Translations under genes and position numbers: made by a program | Shown: in pieces, positions 1 through 7,989 of the stretch | Layout of the letters: every line of letters starts with the position of its first letter | Position numbering within the stretch: the stretch's first letter is position 1 | Notes under the pieces: generated by a model | Told to the model about the DNA's origin: nothing | Seen by the model: the letters and a program-made list of their open reading frames with translations, nothing else | The model's database searches: none | NCBI GenBank assembly: GCA_021784265.1 | Contig: JAJXTA010000036.1 | Coordinates: 1-11,080 of the forward strand | Source: a bacterium | GTDB taxonomy: Bacteria; Verrucomicrobiota; Verrucomicrobiia; Limisphaerales; J093 | DNA length: 11,080 nucleotides | Direction: 5' to 3'

Positions 1-2114
1 TTCTTATCTTCCCGCAACGGCCGATCCTCCTGCGCGTCGGCGACCTTGTCGAGGTCGCGGGCTTTCCCGCCACCGGCCAGTACACGCCGGTCCTGCGGGA
101 GGCGCTGGTCAAGAAGGTAGGTCAGGCTCCCCTCCCACCGCCAGTGGCGATTACACCAACCCAGGCCCTGGGCTATGTCGCCCAGGAACGGGTGTACGAC
201 GGCCAGCGGGTGCGGCTGACCGGCCGCGTCCTGGACAAGCGGCAGGAAGCCCAGCGCCAGACGCTGGCGCTGCAGAATGGAGAGATCGTGTTCGAGGTGG
301 TCTGCGAGCCGCGCAACTCCGCCCAGGGCTCGGTCTGGCCGCGACGGAACAGCCTGCTGCAAGTCCAAGGGGTTTGTGTGGTTCAAGTGGATGACAGCCG
401 CCAACCCCGGGCCTTTCAAGTTCTGCTCCGTTCTCCGGCCGATGTGGTCGTGCTGTCGGCGCCGTCGTGGTGGACCACGGATCGCCTCGAACAGGTTCTC
501 TGGTTCAGCGCTCTGGGCGCCCTGGCGGGGCTGGCCTGGCTCCTCACTCTGCACATCCGGGTCCGGCACCAAACCGCCGTCATCGGCCAGCGGCTGGCAC
601 GGGAGGCCGCCTTGGAGAAGCGCTACCAGGAGCTTTTTGAGAACGCCAACGACCTCTTCTTCACTACCGACGCCGCCGGCCGACTCACCTCGGTCAACCG
701 CGCGGTGGAGCGGGTCCTGGGCTACGGCCGCACCGCGCTCCTTGGGGCTCCTTTGAGCCGGTTCGCCACCCTCGAAGCTCGTCCGCGGGCCGAGGAGATT
801 GCGAGCCTCCAAGCCGGCGCGGAACGGCCCTCGACCCTCGAGGTTTTGGCCCACGACGGCCGCCGGGTGACGCTCGAACTCAGCACCCGTCTGATCACGC
901 AGGGGAGTCAGCCGGTCGGCCTCCAGGCGGTCGCGCGTGACATTTCCGACCGCCTCAGCCTGGAGGCGAAGTTGCGTCATGCCCAGCGCTTGGAATCCGT
1001 CGGCCAGCTTGCGGCCGGGGTGGCCCACGACTTCAACAATATCCTCAACGTGATCCTCGGCTACGCCAGCCTGTTGTTGGCGCGCCCGAGCCTGGCGCCG
1101 GAGCTTATCGAGCCGTTGCGGGAGATCTCCAACGCCGCCGAGCGCGCCGCCAACCTCACCCGCCAACTGCTCACCTTCAGCTTGAAGCAGCTTACCCAGC
1201 CCGAGGTCCTCGATTTGGGCGCGCTGACCGAGAACCTCTTACGCATGCTCCGCCGGCTCTTGGGCGAGCATATCACCCTGCGTTTTGAGCGTCCGCAGAC
1301 CTTGGCCCCGCTCCGCGCCGACCGCGGCATGATGGAACAGATCCTCCTGAACCTCGCCGTGAACGCGCGCGACGCGATGCCAAAGGGGGGCGAACTCTCC
1401 TTGGAGTTGAGCACCGTCGAACTCAAGCCGGACGCCACCCGCGGCAACCCCGAGGCGCGGCCGGGAACGTTCGTGCGCTTGGCGATGCGGGACACCGGCT
1501 GCGGGATGGATCGCGAGGTCTTAAGCCACCTCTTCGAGCCCTTCTTCACCACCAAAGGTGTCGGCAAAGGCACCGGCCTCGGGCTCGCCACCGTGTACGG
1601 GATCGTCAAACAGCACCAGGGCTGGATCGAGGTCGCCAGCGAAGTGGGCCGGGGCAGCCTGTTCACCGTGTACCTGCCCCCCCATCTTGGCGCGCCAGCG
1701 CCGCCCGGACCCACCCAAAGCCCAGCCGACGGACCGCGCGGCAACGGCGAGACCTTGCTGCTCGTCGAAGACGAGCCGGCCTTGCGTATGTTGGCCGAGC
1801 GTGTGCTTCTGGGGCACGGTTACCAAGTCTTGGCCGCCAGCACCGGCCAGGAAGCCATGCAAACCTGGTCCACCCACGGCGCGGAGATCGATCTCCTGGT
1901 CACCGACGTGGTCATGCCAGGAGGGATAAGCGGCACGGAACTGGCCGACCGGCTCCAAACCCTGAACCCAGCCCTCAAGGTCGTCTGCACCAGCGGCTAT
2001 AGCCTGGAGATGCTCGCTCGCGAGCCCCAGACCCGCCAGGGCCTCCGCCTGCTCCCCAAGCCTTACTCGCCCACCACCCTCCTACTCACCGTCCGGGAAT
2101 GCCTGGACGACTGA
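1..2114 (+). CDS. Hybrid sensor histidine kinase with receiver domain (5' end outside window)
   Basis: The reading frame is open from position 3 without a stop, so the GTG at 144 is not the true start and the N-terminus is missing. Residue numbers below count from that GTG. An OB-like extracytoplasmic stretch (about 1-108) ends in an SAPSWWT segment, then comes one membrane helix (about 118-138), a PAS domain (about 160-275), a HisKA box with phospho-accepting His295 (AHDFNNIL), and a HATPase domain with the N box (Asn407), DTGCGMD (450-456), LFEPFFTT and GKGTGLGLA. A C-terminal receiver follows (about 537-656), with acidic pair Glu542/Asp543, phospho-acceptor Asp588 (VTDVVMPG) and Lys639 (LPKPY). 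All catalytic residues are present, so signal-driven autophosphorylation and transfer to its own receiver is expected. There is no DNA-binding output domain and no partner regulator nearby. This architecture is common in Verrucomicrobia and Acidobacteria, often with a beta-propeller at the missing N-terminus; that last point is inference. Confidence 0.93.
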   Translation, partial: LIFPQRPILLRVGDLVEVAGFPATGQYTPVLREALVKKVGQAPLPPPVAITPTQALGYVAQERVYDGQRVRLTGRVLDKRQEAQRQTLALQNGEIVFEVVCEPRNSAQGSVWPRRNSLLQVQGVCVVQVDDSRQPRAFQVLLRSPADVVVLSAPSWWTTDRLEQVLWFSALGALAGLAWLLTLHIRVRHQTAVIGQRLAREAALEKRYQELFENANDLFFTTDAAGRLTSVNRAVERVLGYGRTALLGAPLSRFATLEARPRAEEIASLQAGAERPSTLEVLAHDGRRVTLELSTRLITQGSQPVGLQAVARDISDRLSLEAKLRHAQRLESVGQLAAGVAHDFNNILNVILGYASLLLARPSLAPELIEPLREISNAAERAANLTRQLLTFSLKQLTQPEVLDLGALTENLLRMLRRLLGEHITLRFERPQTLAPLRADRGMMEQILLNLAVNARDAMPKGGELSLELSTVELKPDATRGNPEARPGTFVRLAMRDTGCGMDREVLSHLFEPFFTTKGVGKGTGLGLATVYGIVKQHQGWIEVASEVGRGSLFTVYLPPHLGAPAPPGPTQSPADGPRGNGETLLLVEDEPALRMLAERVLLGHGYQVLAASTGQEAMQTWSTHGAEIDLLVTDVVMPGGISGTELADRLQTLNPALKVVCTSGYSLEMLAREPQTRQGLRLLPKPYSPTTLLLTVRECLDD

Positions 2115-2162
2115 CCAAAGAACTCCCTCCCGCGGCCGCCCCGACTGGCGGTGGGCCCGGAC

Positions 2163-2190
2163 GGAGGCTCCGCCCGGCGGCGGCTCCTCC
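2163..2190. terminator. GC-rich inverted repeat after the sensor kinase; possible terminator
   Basis: Arms at 2163-2174 and 2179-2190 are 12 bases each with a two-base internal mismatch, around a CGGC loop (GGAGG/CCTCC at the base, CCGCC/GGCGG at the top). It lies about 50 bp after the kinase stop. No T tract follows, so it is not a classical intrinsic terminator. It could equally be a stable mRNA 3' end or a chance product of high GC. The rest of 2115-2313 holds no gene I can support. A T-rich patch near 2254-2266 is the only base-composition break. Confidence 0.35.
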
Positions 2191-2313
2191 CGCTTCCCGC
2201 GCCTGGTGTGCGCGGTGCCGTGGCGGGTTGCCCTCGGCCCAGGCCTTAACTCGTTTTTGCCTTTTTCGGCCGCCTCACCTAGGGTGGAGGTTCGTGCGGC
2301 AACATTCGAACCA

Positions 2314-4932
2314 ATGCTGAATATGCCTGTCTCAAACCTGGATCGCGCCGGGGCCGACGCTCCGCCGGAGATTCCTCTCGCCCCACCCGGCACGCGTCTG
2401 ACGACGCTGGCCAACGGCCTGACCGTGATCGTCCGGGAGGACCACACCGCGCCGGTGGTGTCGGCGCAGGCCTGGTGCAAGGCCGGCAGCATCGATGAAG
2501 GCCCTTGGCTGGGGGCCGGCCTCTCGCACGTGCTCGAGCACATGCTCTTTAAGGGGACCGCGACTCGCGGGGCCGGCCGGATCGACCAGGAGGTGCAAGA
2601 GGCCGGCGGGTACATGAACGCCTACACCTCGTTTGATCGGACGGTGTACTGGATCAACGTGCCCAACACGGGCGCACGGGTGGCCTTGGAGATTCTGGCG
2701 GACATCATGCAGCACGCGACGCTGCCTGACGCTGAGCTTGCCAAGGAGATGGAAGTCATCCGGCGGGAGATGGATATGTGCCACGACGACCCGGGTCGGC
2801 GCTCGAGCCGCCGGCTCTTCGAGACCGCCTACACCCGCAGCCCCTACCGCTTCACCGTCATTGGCTATCCGGACATCTTCAGTCAGCTTCAGCGTGAGGA
2901 CGTTCTCCGTTACTACCGGGAGAAGTACGCGCCCAACAACCTGGTCTTCGCCGTGGCCGGGGACGTGCGGACGCCCACCGTCGTGGCCCAGTTGGAGGAA
3001 GCGTTTGCGAGCGCCAAGGCCCGGCCCCTTCCCGTCAGCGCGCCGGCGGTCGAGCCGCGGCAAGTGGCCCCGCGTGAGGTGATCGAAGACGCCCCAATCC
3101 AACTCGCCCACCTGCACGCCAGTTGGCACATCCCCGACGTGCGCCACCCCGACCTTCCCGCGTTGGACGTCCTGGCGGTGTTGTTGGGCGTGGGGCGGAG
3201 TTCGCGCCTCTTTCAAGAGCTGCGGGAGCGGCGTGGCGACGTGGTCTCGATCGAGTCCTGGACCTACAGCCCGGGCAACCCGGGGCTCTTTGGCGTGAGT
3301 GCCTTGCTCGAGGCCGACAAGTACGCGGCGGCCAAGGCAGGCGTCCTCGCCGAGATTCACCGCCTGCAAGAAGAACTGGTCTCACCGGCGGAAGTGGTCA
3401 AGGCGGTGAAACAGTTCCTGGCGGCCACGTTGGCCACCCGCAAGACGATGCAGGGTCAGGCCCAAGATCTGGGCAGCAACTGGCTGGCGACCGGGGATTT
3501 GAGCTTCTCCGAGCGCTATCTGGCCGCCATCAAGCGGGTTGAGCCGGAGGCGGTCCGGCGCGTGGCGCGGGAGTATCTCACCGAAGAAAACCGCACGGTT
3601 TACGCCCTGGTCCCGGCGGGCACCCCCGTCACCAACGCGACCGCGGTCGTGGCGCCCGCCGAACACGCCGTTACCCTGCGCCGGCTGCCCAACGGGCTGC
3701 GCTTGCTCCTGAAGGAAGACCACCGGCTCCCATTCGTCGAATTCCGCCTGGCCCTGGGCGCCGGGGTCCTGGCCGAGGATACCACCTCCAACGGGATGAC
3801 CCGTTTGTTGGCTAACCTGCTCCTCCAGGGCACCGCCACCCGCACCGCCGAGCAGCTCGCCGTCGAGATCGAGTCCCTGGGCGGGCATTTGGACACCTAC
3901 AGCGGCAATAACAGCCTGGGGATCAACGCCGAGGTGCTGAGCAGCGATTGGACGACCGGCCTGGCCCTGGTGGCCGACGTCCTGCTCCACCCGGCCTTCC
4001 CCGAAGCCGCCCTCGAGCGGGAGCGCGCGATGCAACTGGCCGCCATCCGCGCCCAACGCGACGACCTGCTCCAAAGCGGCGTCCGCAGCATGCGCCGAAC
4101 CTTGTTCGGTGAAGCCGGCTACGGGCTGGACCCGCTCGGCTCGGAGACCACCGTCCAGCGGCTGACGCTCGCCGACCTGCGAGCCTTTCACGCCCAACTG
4201 GCCGTGCCCGAGAATGCGGTGATGGCCGTGTACGGCGACCTTGATCCGGCCCGGGTCACCAGCGCGGTCGAGGCGGCCTTCGCCGCCTGGACGTCGGCTG
4301 GGCCCGGCACCCTCGCCGTGCTGGCCACCTCTCGCCTCGCCGCCGGCGCGGGCCCGTTGGGAGCGGTGCAGCGGGTCGTCGAAACGCGGGATAAAAAGCA
4401 GGCGGTGTTGGTGATTGGCTTTCCCGGCGTGACGCTGCACAGCCCGGAGCGCTTCGCCCTGGAGCTGCTGCAGGAGGCCTGCAGCGACATGGGCTCGCGG
4501 CTCTTTCTCCGAATCCGGGAGAAGCTGGGGCTGGCCTACTACGTTGGGGCCAGCCACTTCGTCGGGTTGGCGCCCGGTTACTTCGCCTTCTACGCCGGCA
4601 CCGAACCGGCCAAGGCCGCGTTGGTGGAAACCGAACTGCTGGAGGAGGCCACCTTGCTGGGCGCCTCGGGTCTCACAGCGGACGAACTGCGGCGCGCCAA
4701 GGCCAAACTGCTTGGCCAGCGGAAGATCGCCCGGCAGGAGCTGGGCTTTCTCGCGCAGACCCACGCCTTGGATGAACTGTACGGGTTGGGTTACACCAAC
4801 AGCGATCACGAAGACGCCCATTTCGAAGCCGTCAGCTTGGCCGAAGTCCAGGCGGTGGCGGCCAAGCTGCTCCGTCCCGCGGCCTGCGTGATCGCCAGCG
4901 TCCTGCCCGAAACCGGCGGCTCGGGCGTGTGA
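2314..4932 (+). CDS. M16 (insulinase/pitrilysin-type) zinc peptidase, two fused halves
   Basis: The product is 872 residues from the ATG at 2314. ATG 2323 is also possible, and an in-frame GTG at 2206 would add 36 residues unlike the family. The N-terminal half carries the inverted zinc motif HVLEH (His72, Glu75, His76) and the third ligand Glu152 (VIRREM), preceded by GGYMNAYTSFDRTVYW (98-113). The second M16 unit starts near residue 451 and has lost HxxEH (GMTRLLANLL at the equivalent place), but keeps the Arg/Tyr substrate-clamp region REKLGLAYY (735-743). That region is degenerate in the first half, so the two halves form one complementary active site, as usual for fused bacterial M16 proteins. 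No signal peptide or membrane helix is evident, so a cytoplasmic location is likeliest. The substrate is unknown; peptide breakdown is a family-level guess. A GGAGG lies 23 bases before the ATG, too far to serve it well. It converges on hprK. Confidence 0.93.
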   Translation: MLNMPVSNLDRAGADAPPEIPLAPPGTRLTTLANGLTVIVREDHTAPVVSAQAWCKAGSIDEGPWLGAGLSHVLEHMLFKGTATRGAGRIDQEVQEAGGYMNAYTSFDRTVYWINVPNTGARVALEILADIMQHATLPDAELAKEMEVIRREMDMCHDDPGRRSSRRLFETAYTRSPYRFTVIGYPDIFSQLQREDVLRYYREKYAPNNLVFAVAGDVRTPTVVAQLEEAFASAKARPLPVSAPAVEPRQVAPREVIEDAPIQLAHLHASWHIPDVRHPDLPALDVLAVLLGVGRSSRLFQELRERRGDVVSIESWTYSPGNPGLFGVSALLEADKYAAAKAGVLAEIHRLQEELVSPAEVVKAVKQFLAATLATRKTMQGQAQDLGSNWLATGDLSFSERYLAAIKRVEPEAVRRVAREYLTEENRTVYALVPAGTPVTNATAVVAPAEHAVTLRRLPNGLRLLLKEDHRLPFVEFRLALGAGVLAEDTTSNGMTRLLANLLLQGTATRTAEQLAVEIESLGGHLDTYSGNNSLGINAEVLSSDWTTGLALVADVLLHPAFPEAALERERAMQLAAIRAQRDDLLQSGVRSMRRTLFGEAGYGLDPLGSETTVQRLTLADLRAFHAQLAVPENAVMAVYGDLDPARVTSAVEAAFAAWTSAGPGTLAVLATSRLAAGAGPLGAVQRVVETRDKKQAVLVIGFPGVTLHSPERFALELLQEACSDMGSRLFLRIREKLGLAYYVGASHFVGLAPGYFAFYAGTEPAKAALVETELLEEATLLGASGLTADELRRAKAKLLGQRKIARQELGFLAQTHALDELYGLGYTNSDHEDAHFEAVSLAEVQAVAAKLLRPAACVIASVLPETGGSGV

Positions 4933-4957
4933 GACCGCTGCCAACCCCCGCCCAACC
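4933..4957. other. 25-bp convergent gap between the M16 peptidase and hprK
   Basis: The two stop codons face each other (TGA at 4930-4932 on +, TGA at 4960-4958 on -). There is no room for separate terminators and no hairpin or T tract is visible, so transcripts from the two sides probably overlap. Confidence 0.6.
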
Positions 4958-5908
4958 TCAGAGACCAGACGTCACGGCCATCTTGCCGATCAGCCGGTCA
5001 TTTAACTCCTTGGCCGGATTGTAACCGAGCATCCGCAGCTTGGTGTGGAAGGCCGCGACCTCGATCAGGCGGGCGATGTCCCGCCCCGGGCGGACCGGGA
5101 TGGTGATGTGGGGAATCTCCAGCCCGAGGATTTTGGTCTTCTCCTCCTCGATCCCCACCCGGTCCACATTGCCCACTTCGTTCCAGGTCTTGAGGGTGAC
5201 CACCAAGTCCACCCGTTTCTCGGTCCGGATACTCCGAATCCCGAACATGGCGGGGACGTTGATGATCCCGATGCCCCGCACCTCCATGTGGTTGCGAGTC
5301 AACTCCGGGCTGGTGCCGATGAGGTCCCGGCCCTCCAGCAGGGTGACGCGCGTGATGTCGTCGGAGACCAAGCTGTAGCCGCGCTCGATTAACGCCAGGA
5401 CGCACTCGCTCTTGCCGATCCCGCTCTCGCCCCGCACGATGACGCCGACCCCGAGAATGTCCACCATGCTGCCCATCTCGCTGTCGTGGGGCGCGAACAT
5501 CCCCTCCAGGAGCAGGGTCGCCTGGTTGATGAACCGCATCGTCACCAAGGGCGACTTGAATACCGGCACGTCCGCCGCTTCGGCCGCCCGCAAGAAGGCC
5601 TTCTCGGGTTGGTAGTTCCGACAGAAGACCACGCACGGGATCCGGTGGCTGAACAGTTCCTGGTAGCGGGCCTGGCGCTCCGGTTGGGGGAGCGATTTCA
5701 GGAAAAACGTCTCCGCGCTGCCCATCACTTGCACGCGCTTGCTGGCGAAGTAGCGGGTGAACCCCGCCAGCGCCAAACCGGGCCGGTTGACCGTCGGCTC
5801 CAAGATGCGGCGCTTCAAGCCGCGCGCCCCGGCCAGCAGATGCAGCCCCAGCTTGTGGTGATGGCGCGTGTAAAAGCCTTCCACGACGATGACATCGCGA
5901 CGGACCAT
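4958..5908 (-). CDS. hprK: HPr kinase/phosphorylase
   Basis: The 316-residue product matches the usual family length. HprK phosphorylates HPr-type PTS phosphocarriers on serine with ATP and removes the phosphate by phosphorolysis, in the cytoplasm as a hexamer. Visible motifs are Walker A GESGIGKS (160-167), the acidic pair in LVSDD (Asp183, Asp184), the HprK signature EVRGIGIIN (209-217), and the C-terminal TIPVRPGRDIARLIEVAA region. The N-terminal domain (1-130) is the less conserved regulatory half. The His normally found in a His-Gly pair about 15 residues before the P-loop is Met145 here (SEMGSMVD); His141 lies four residues earlier. No HPr, ptsI or ptsN gene is in the window, so the partner is unknown. 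It is the last gene of the minus-strand run, 82 bp after lptB. No clear Shine-Dalgarno precedes the ATG. Confidence 0.94.
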   Translation of the reverse strand: MVRRDVIVVEGFYTRHHHKLGLHLLAGARGLKRRILEPTVNRPGLALAGFTRYFASKRVQVMGSAETFFLKSLPQPERQARYQELFSHRIPCVVFCRNYQPEKAFLRAAEAADVPVFKSPLVTMRFINQATLLLEGMFAPHDSEMGSMVDILGVGVIVRGESGIGKSECVLALIERGYSLVSDDITRVTLLEGRDLIGTSPELTRNHMEVRGIGIINVPAMFGIRSIRTEKRVDLVVTLKTWNEVGNVDRVGIEEEKTKILGLEIPHITIPVRPGRDIARLIEVAAFHTKLRMLGYNPAKELNDRLIGKMAVTSGL

Positions 5909-5990
5909 GGTGCCGGCTCAGGGTTGCACGTGTTTCACCCGGCCCCTATGCCATACTCCCCGGACCAGGGCAAGCCTCTTGGCGCCGGGC

Positions 5991-6785
5991 TCAGAGGTTA
6001 AACTCCGGGCCCAGATAGATCTCCCGCGCCTTGGGATCGTTCACCAGGAACTCGGCCGGGCCTTCGCATAACACCGCGCCGTGGTGGATGAGGTAGGCGC
6101 GATCCACCAGCTTGAGGGTTTCGCGCACGTTGTGATCGGTAATCAGGATGCCCAGGCCGCGTTCCTTGAGCCGGCGAACGATCTTCTGCACCTCATAAAC
6201 GGCGATCGGGTCGATGCCACTGAACGGTTCGTCCAAGAGCATCAGCTTCGGGCTCGTGACCAGGGCGCGCGTGATCTCCAGCCGCCGCTTCTCCCCGCCG
6301 CTCAGGGTAAAAGCGCGATTCCGGGCCAGCGGGGTTAAATCCAGCTCGTCCAACAAATACTTGAGTCGCAACTGGCGCTCGCGGGCGTCGAGCCGGCACG
6401 TTTCCAAAATCGCCAGCAGGTTCTGTTCGACCGTGAGTTTGCGGAACACCGAGGGTTCCTGGGTTAGATACCCAATGCCTAATCGGGCGCGCTGATGCAT
6501 CGGCAGCGGGGTGATCGCCCGGGCCTGGAAGGTGACCTCGCCACTGTCGGGACGGACGAGCCCAACCACCAGATTGAACGTGGTCGTCTTGCCGGCCCCG
6601 TTGGGTCCCAGCAGCCCGACGATTTCCCCCGCGTTGACGTGGATCGACACCCCGTTGACGACGCGGCGTTGCCGGTATTGTTTGATCAGCGCGGTGGTCG
6701 TTAGCAGCCGCGGATCAGCGCCCACGGCCGGCGTGGGCCTGGGCGGGCCGGAACCCGCGGCGGCGGTCTCCGAAGCGGGGCTCAT
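5991..6785 (-). CDS. lptB: LPS export ABC transporter ATP-binding protein LptB
   Basis: The 264-residue product is the cytoplasmic ATPase that, as a dimer with LptF/LptG, extracts LPS from the inner membrane. Visible are Walker A GPNGAGKT (60-67), Q-loop Gln109 (YLTQEPSVF), the ABC signature LSGGEKRR (161-168), Walker B LMLLDEP with Asp185/Glu186, and H-loop His218 (ITDHNV). The PSVFRKLTV stretch matches the LptB-specific coupling-helix groove, which separates it from generic branched-chain amino-acid ATPases. There is an N-terminal extension of about 28 Pro/Ala-rich residues relative to E. coli LptB. The start is fixed by a 4-bp ATGA overlap with the lptA stop, which suggests translational coupling. 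LptF and LptG are not in the window and must lie elsewhere. Confidence 0.96.
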   Translation of the reverse strand: MSPASETAAAGSGPPRPTPAVGADPRLLTTTALIKQYRQRRVVNGVSIHVNAGEIVGLLGPNGAGKTTTFNLVVGLVRPDSGEVTFQARAITPLPMHQRARLGIGYLTQEPSVFRKLTVEQNLLAILETCRLDARERQLRLKYLLDELDLTPLARNRAFTLSGGEKRRLEITRALVTSPKLMLLDEPFSGIDPIAVYEVQKIVRRLKERGLGILITDHNVRETLKLVDRAYLIHHGAVLCEGPAEFLVNDPKAREIYLGPEFNL

Positions 6786-7333
6786 GGGTGCGGTTTGGTG
6801 ACGGCCCGGGGTGGAGGGTTGGTCGCCGTCAACAGCCCCGGCTGTTTCAGCGCCTCGGGCGGCATTAGCATCCGGACGTGGCCGCGTGCCTCCAGGCGGT
6901 TCTTCCCCCGGTCCAGCACCACCACGTCCCCCGTCAAGGTGCCCTGGCGGGTCTTGAGCACCGGGTTGCCGGTCAGTTCCACCAGGTCCGTGGCGGCGTT
7001 ATAGACGGCCTTGTCGCTCGTGGCGTGACTCGGCCCTTGTTCACCCAACAGGTCGATAACCACCGAACCGGTGGCGACGATGTTGGTGATCTGGTTCCCG
7101 ACGTCGGCCATGTGAGCGGTGAGCACCTTGCACGTGAGCTGCATCTGCGGGTCGGTAACGCGGACGTTCCCGTCGCAGACGATCACCCGGGTCTGGGAGG
7201 CGTAATCGAAATGGTCGGAGAGGATCTCGACCTCACCCCGCCCGGCGGGGGGCGCGTTGGTGGGGGCCGGCTGGGCGCCAGTGGACATGCCGCACACCGC
7301 GCCGAGGACAAGGGCAAGGCACCGACGTTTCAT
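6782..7333 (-). CDS. lptA: LptA/OstA-like periplasmic LPS transport protein
   Basis: The product is 183 residues from the ATG at 7333. LptA forms the periplasmic beta-jellyroll bridge carrying LPS from the inner-membrane LptBFGC complex to LptD. A signal peptide is visible (MKRRC then a hydrophobic run to about residue 20, STGA followed by Gln). After a Pro-rich linker comes the OstA-type repeat: VEILSDHFDY (35-44), VIVCDGNVRVTDP (50-62), KVLTAHM, ATSDKAVYN, VELTGNPVLKT and GDVVVLDRGKNRLEARGHV. The family places such GNV and GNP turns between the strands. A Pro-rich tail follows residue 157. The ATG overlaps the lptC TGA by 4 bp and the stop overlaps the lptB ATG by 4 bp. The frame stays open far upstream of 7333, but only this start gives a signal peptide and the overlap. 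Confidence 0.9.
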   Translation of the reverse strand: MKRRCLALVLGAVCGMSTGAQPAPTNAPPAGRGEVEILSDHFDYASQTRVIVCDGNVRVTDPQMQLTCKVLTAHMADVGNQITNIVATGSVVIDLLGEQGPSHATSDKAVYNAATDLVELTGNPVLKTRQGTLTGDVVVLDRGKNRLEARGHVRMLMPPEALKQPGLLTATNPPPRAVTKPHP

Positions 7334-7842
7334 GAGTTTGTCCGGGTGTTGGCCGGTTGGAAGTTGTGGAGCCAAATGTGGACTTGGTTGGAGATCGTCA
7401 GGTGGGAGTCGGTCTGCCGCCAGAGGAAGCCGACGCCTTCGATCACAAAACGCCCATCGGCGCTTCGCACCCGCAAGCGGTCCGGCGACCACGCCAAATG
7501 GGTCTGCGGATTGAACACACAATTCGTCCCCACGATCACCAGGTTCGTGAGCCCGTCCTCGGTGTAGGTTTGGAGATGGAGTTGCTCCATCGCCACCCGG
7601 CCGTCCAGTTGCGGACGGGCGCCCATCCCCACCAGCAGCGAGCGGAGCCGGTTCTGTTTGTCGTACTCCGGAAAGGTGAACGGCCCCTTGACCACGCCGG
7701 AGCCGGTGAACTGCGCCCAGACGCTGCCCGCCAGGACCAAGACCAGGGCGGCCCGGCGGAGGCGCGTGCCCGGCCGACACCGGGCCAACCGGCCCCTGGG
7801 CCGGGCCGGTTGCCGCGGGATCGAATCGTCTGCGCCTGTCAT
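7330..7842 (-). CDS. lptC: LptC-like LPS export periplasmic/membrane-anchored protein
   Basis: The product is 170 residues from the ATG at 7842; a GTG at 7860 would add six. LptC anchors to LptBFG and passes LPS to LptA. The N-terminus is Arg-rich (about 10-30), followed by a hydrophobic segment ALVLVLAGSVWA (32-43) that could be a membrane anchor or a signal peptide cut before Gln44. The rest is beta-strand-like, including LRVRSADGRFVIEGVGFLW (123-141) and HLTISNQVHIWL (147-158), a pattern shared by LptC and LptA. Sequence similarity to LptC is weak, so the name rests partly on position: directly before lptA, with an ATGA overlap. An upstream in-frame stop at 7885-7887 limits the start. No convincing Shine-Dalgarno was seen. 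Confidence 0.75.
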   Translation of the reverse strand: MTGADDSIPRQPARPRGRLARCRPGTRLRRAALVLVLAGSVWAQFTGSGVVKGPFTFPEYDKQNRLRSLLVGMGARPQLDGRVAMEQLHLQTYTEDGLTNLVIVGTNCVFNPQTHLAWSPDRLRVRSADGRFVIEGVGFLWRQTDSHLTISNQVHIWLHNFQPANTRTNS

Positions 7843-7871
7843 GCCAAGATGCGGGTTCACGCTGGTTGCAA

Positions 7872-7901
7872 CGAGGCCCGCCCTTTAGTCGCGGCGCCTC
7901 G
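7872..7901 (-). other. Hairpin in the kdsA-lptC gap
   Basis: Arms CGAGGC (7872-7877) plus CCGC (7878-7881) pair with GCGG (7891-7894) plus GCCTCG (7896-7901), giving a ten-pair stem with one bulged base and a nine-base loop. It sits about 30 bases before the lptC ATG and has no following U tract. It may tune transcription or mRNA stability between kdsA and lptC, or be a GC-rich coincidence. The remainder of 7861-7989 shows nothing further. Confidence 0.35.
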
Positions 7902-7989
7902 CCCCAAAGTTACCAAGGATTCCGGCAAAGCCACGCCCGAATTCGCCGCGGTCAAGCATGGTCAGGTCGAGGGCCGTCGCACCCGAGGC

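Noticed and set aside
144..146. GTG as start of the sensor kinase
   Set aside because: The same frame continues without a stop to the window edge and encodes family-like sequence before this codon.
2257..2285. A possible M16 promoter (TTGCCT, 17 bases, TAGGGT)
   Set aside because: The -10 element matches only three of six positions and lacks other support.
3382..4944. A 520-codon open frame on the minus strand opposite the M16 gene
   Set aside because: It mirrors a strongly supported peptidase with intact motifs; its Gly/Gln/Arg-rich product has no recognisable domain, as expected for an antisense shadow in high-GC DNA.
5938..5980. A possible hprK promoter on the minus strand (TTGCCC, 17 bases, CATAGG)
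   Set aside because: The -10 matches only three of six positions and hprK follows lptB closely in the same direction, so it is not supported.
7861..7989. A hidden small gene such as a Kdo-8-P phosphatase between kdsA and lptC
   Set aside because: The gap is only about 130 bases and has no coding frame with recognisable content.
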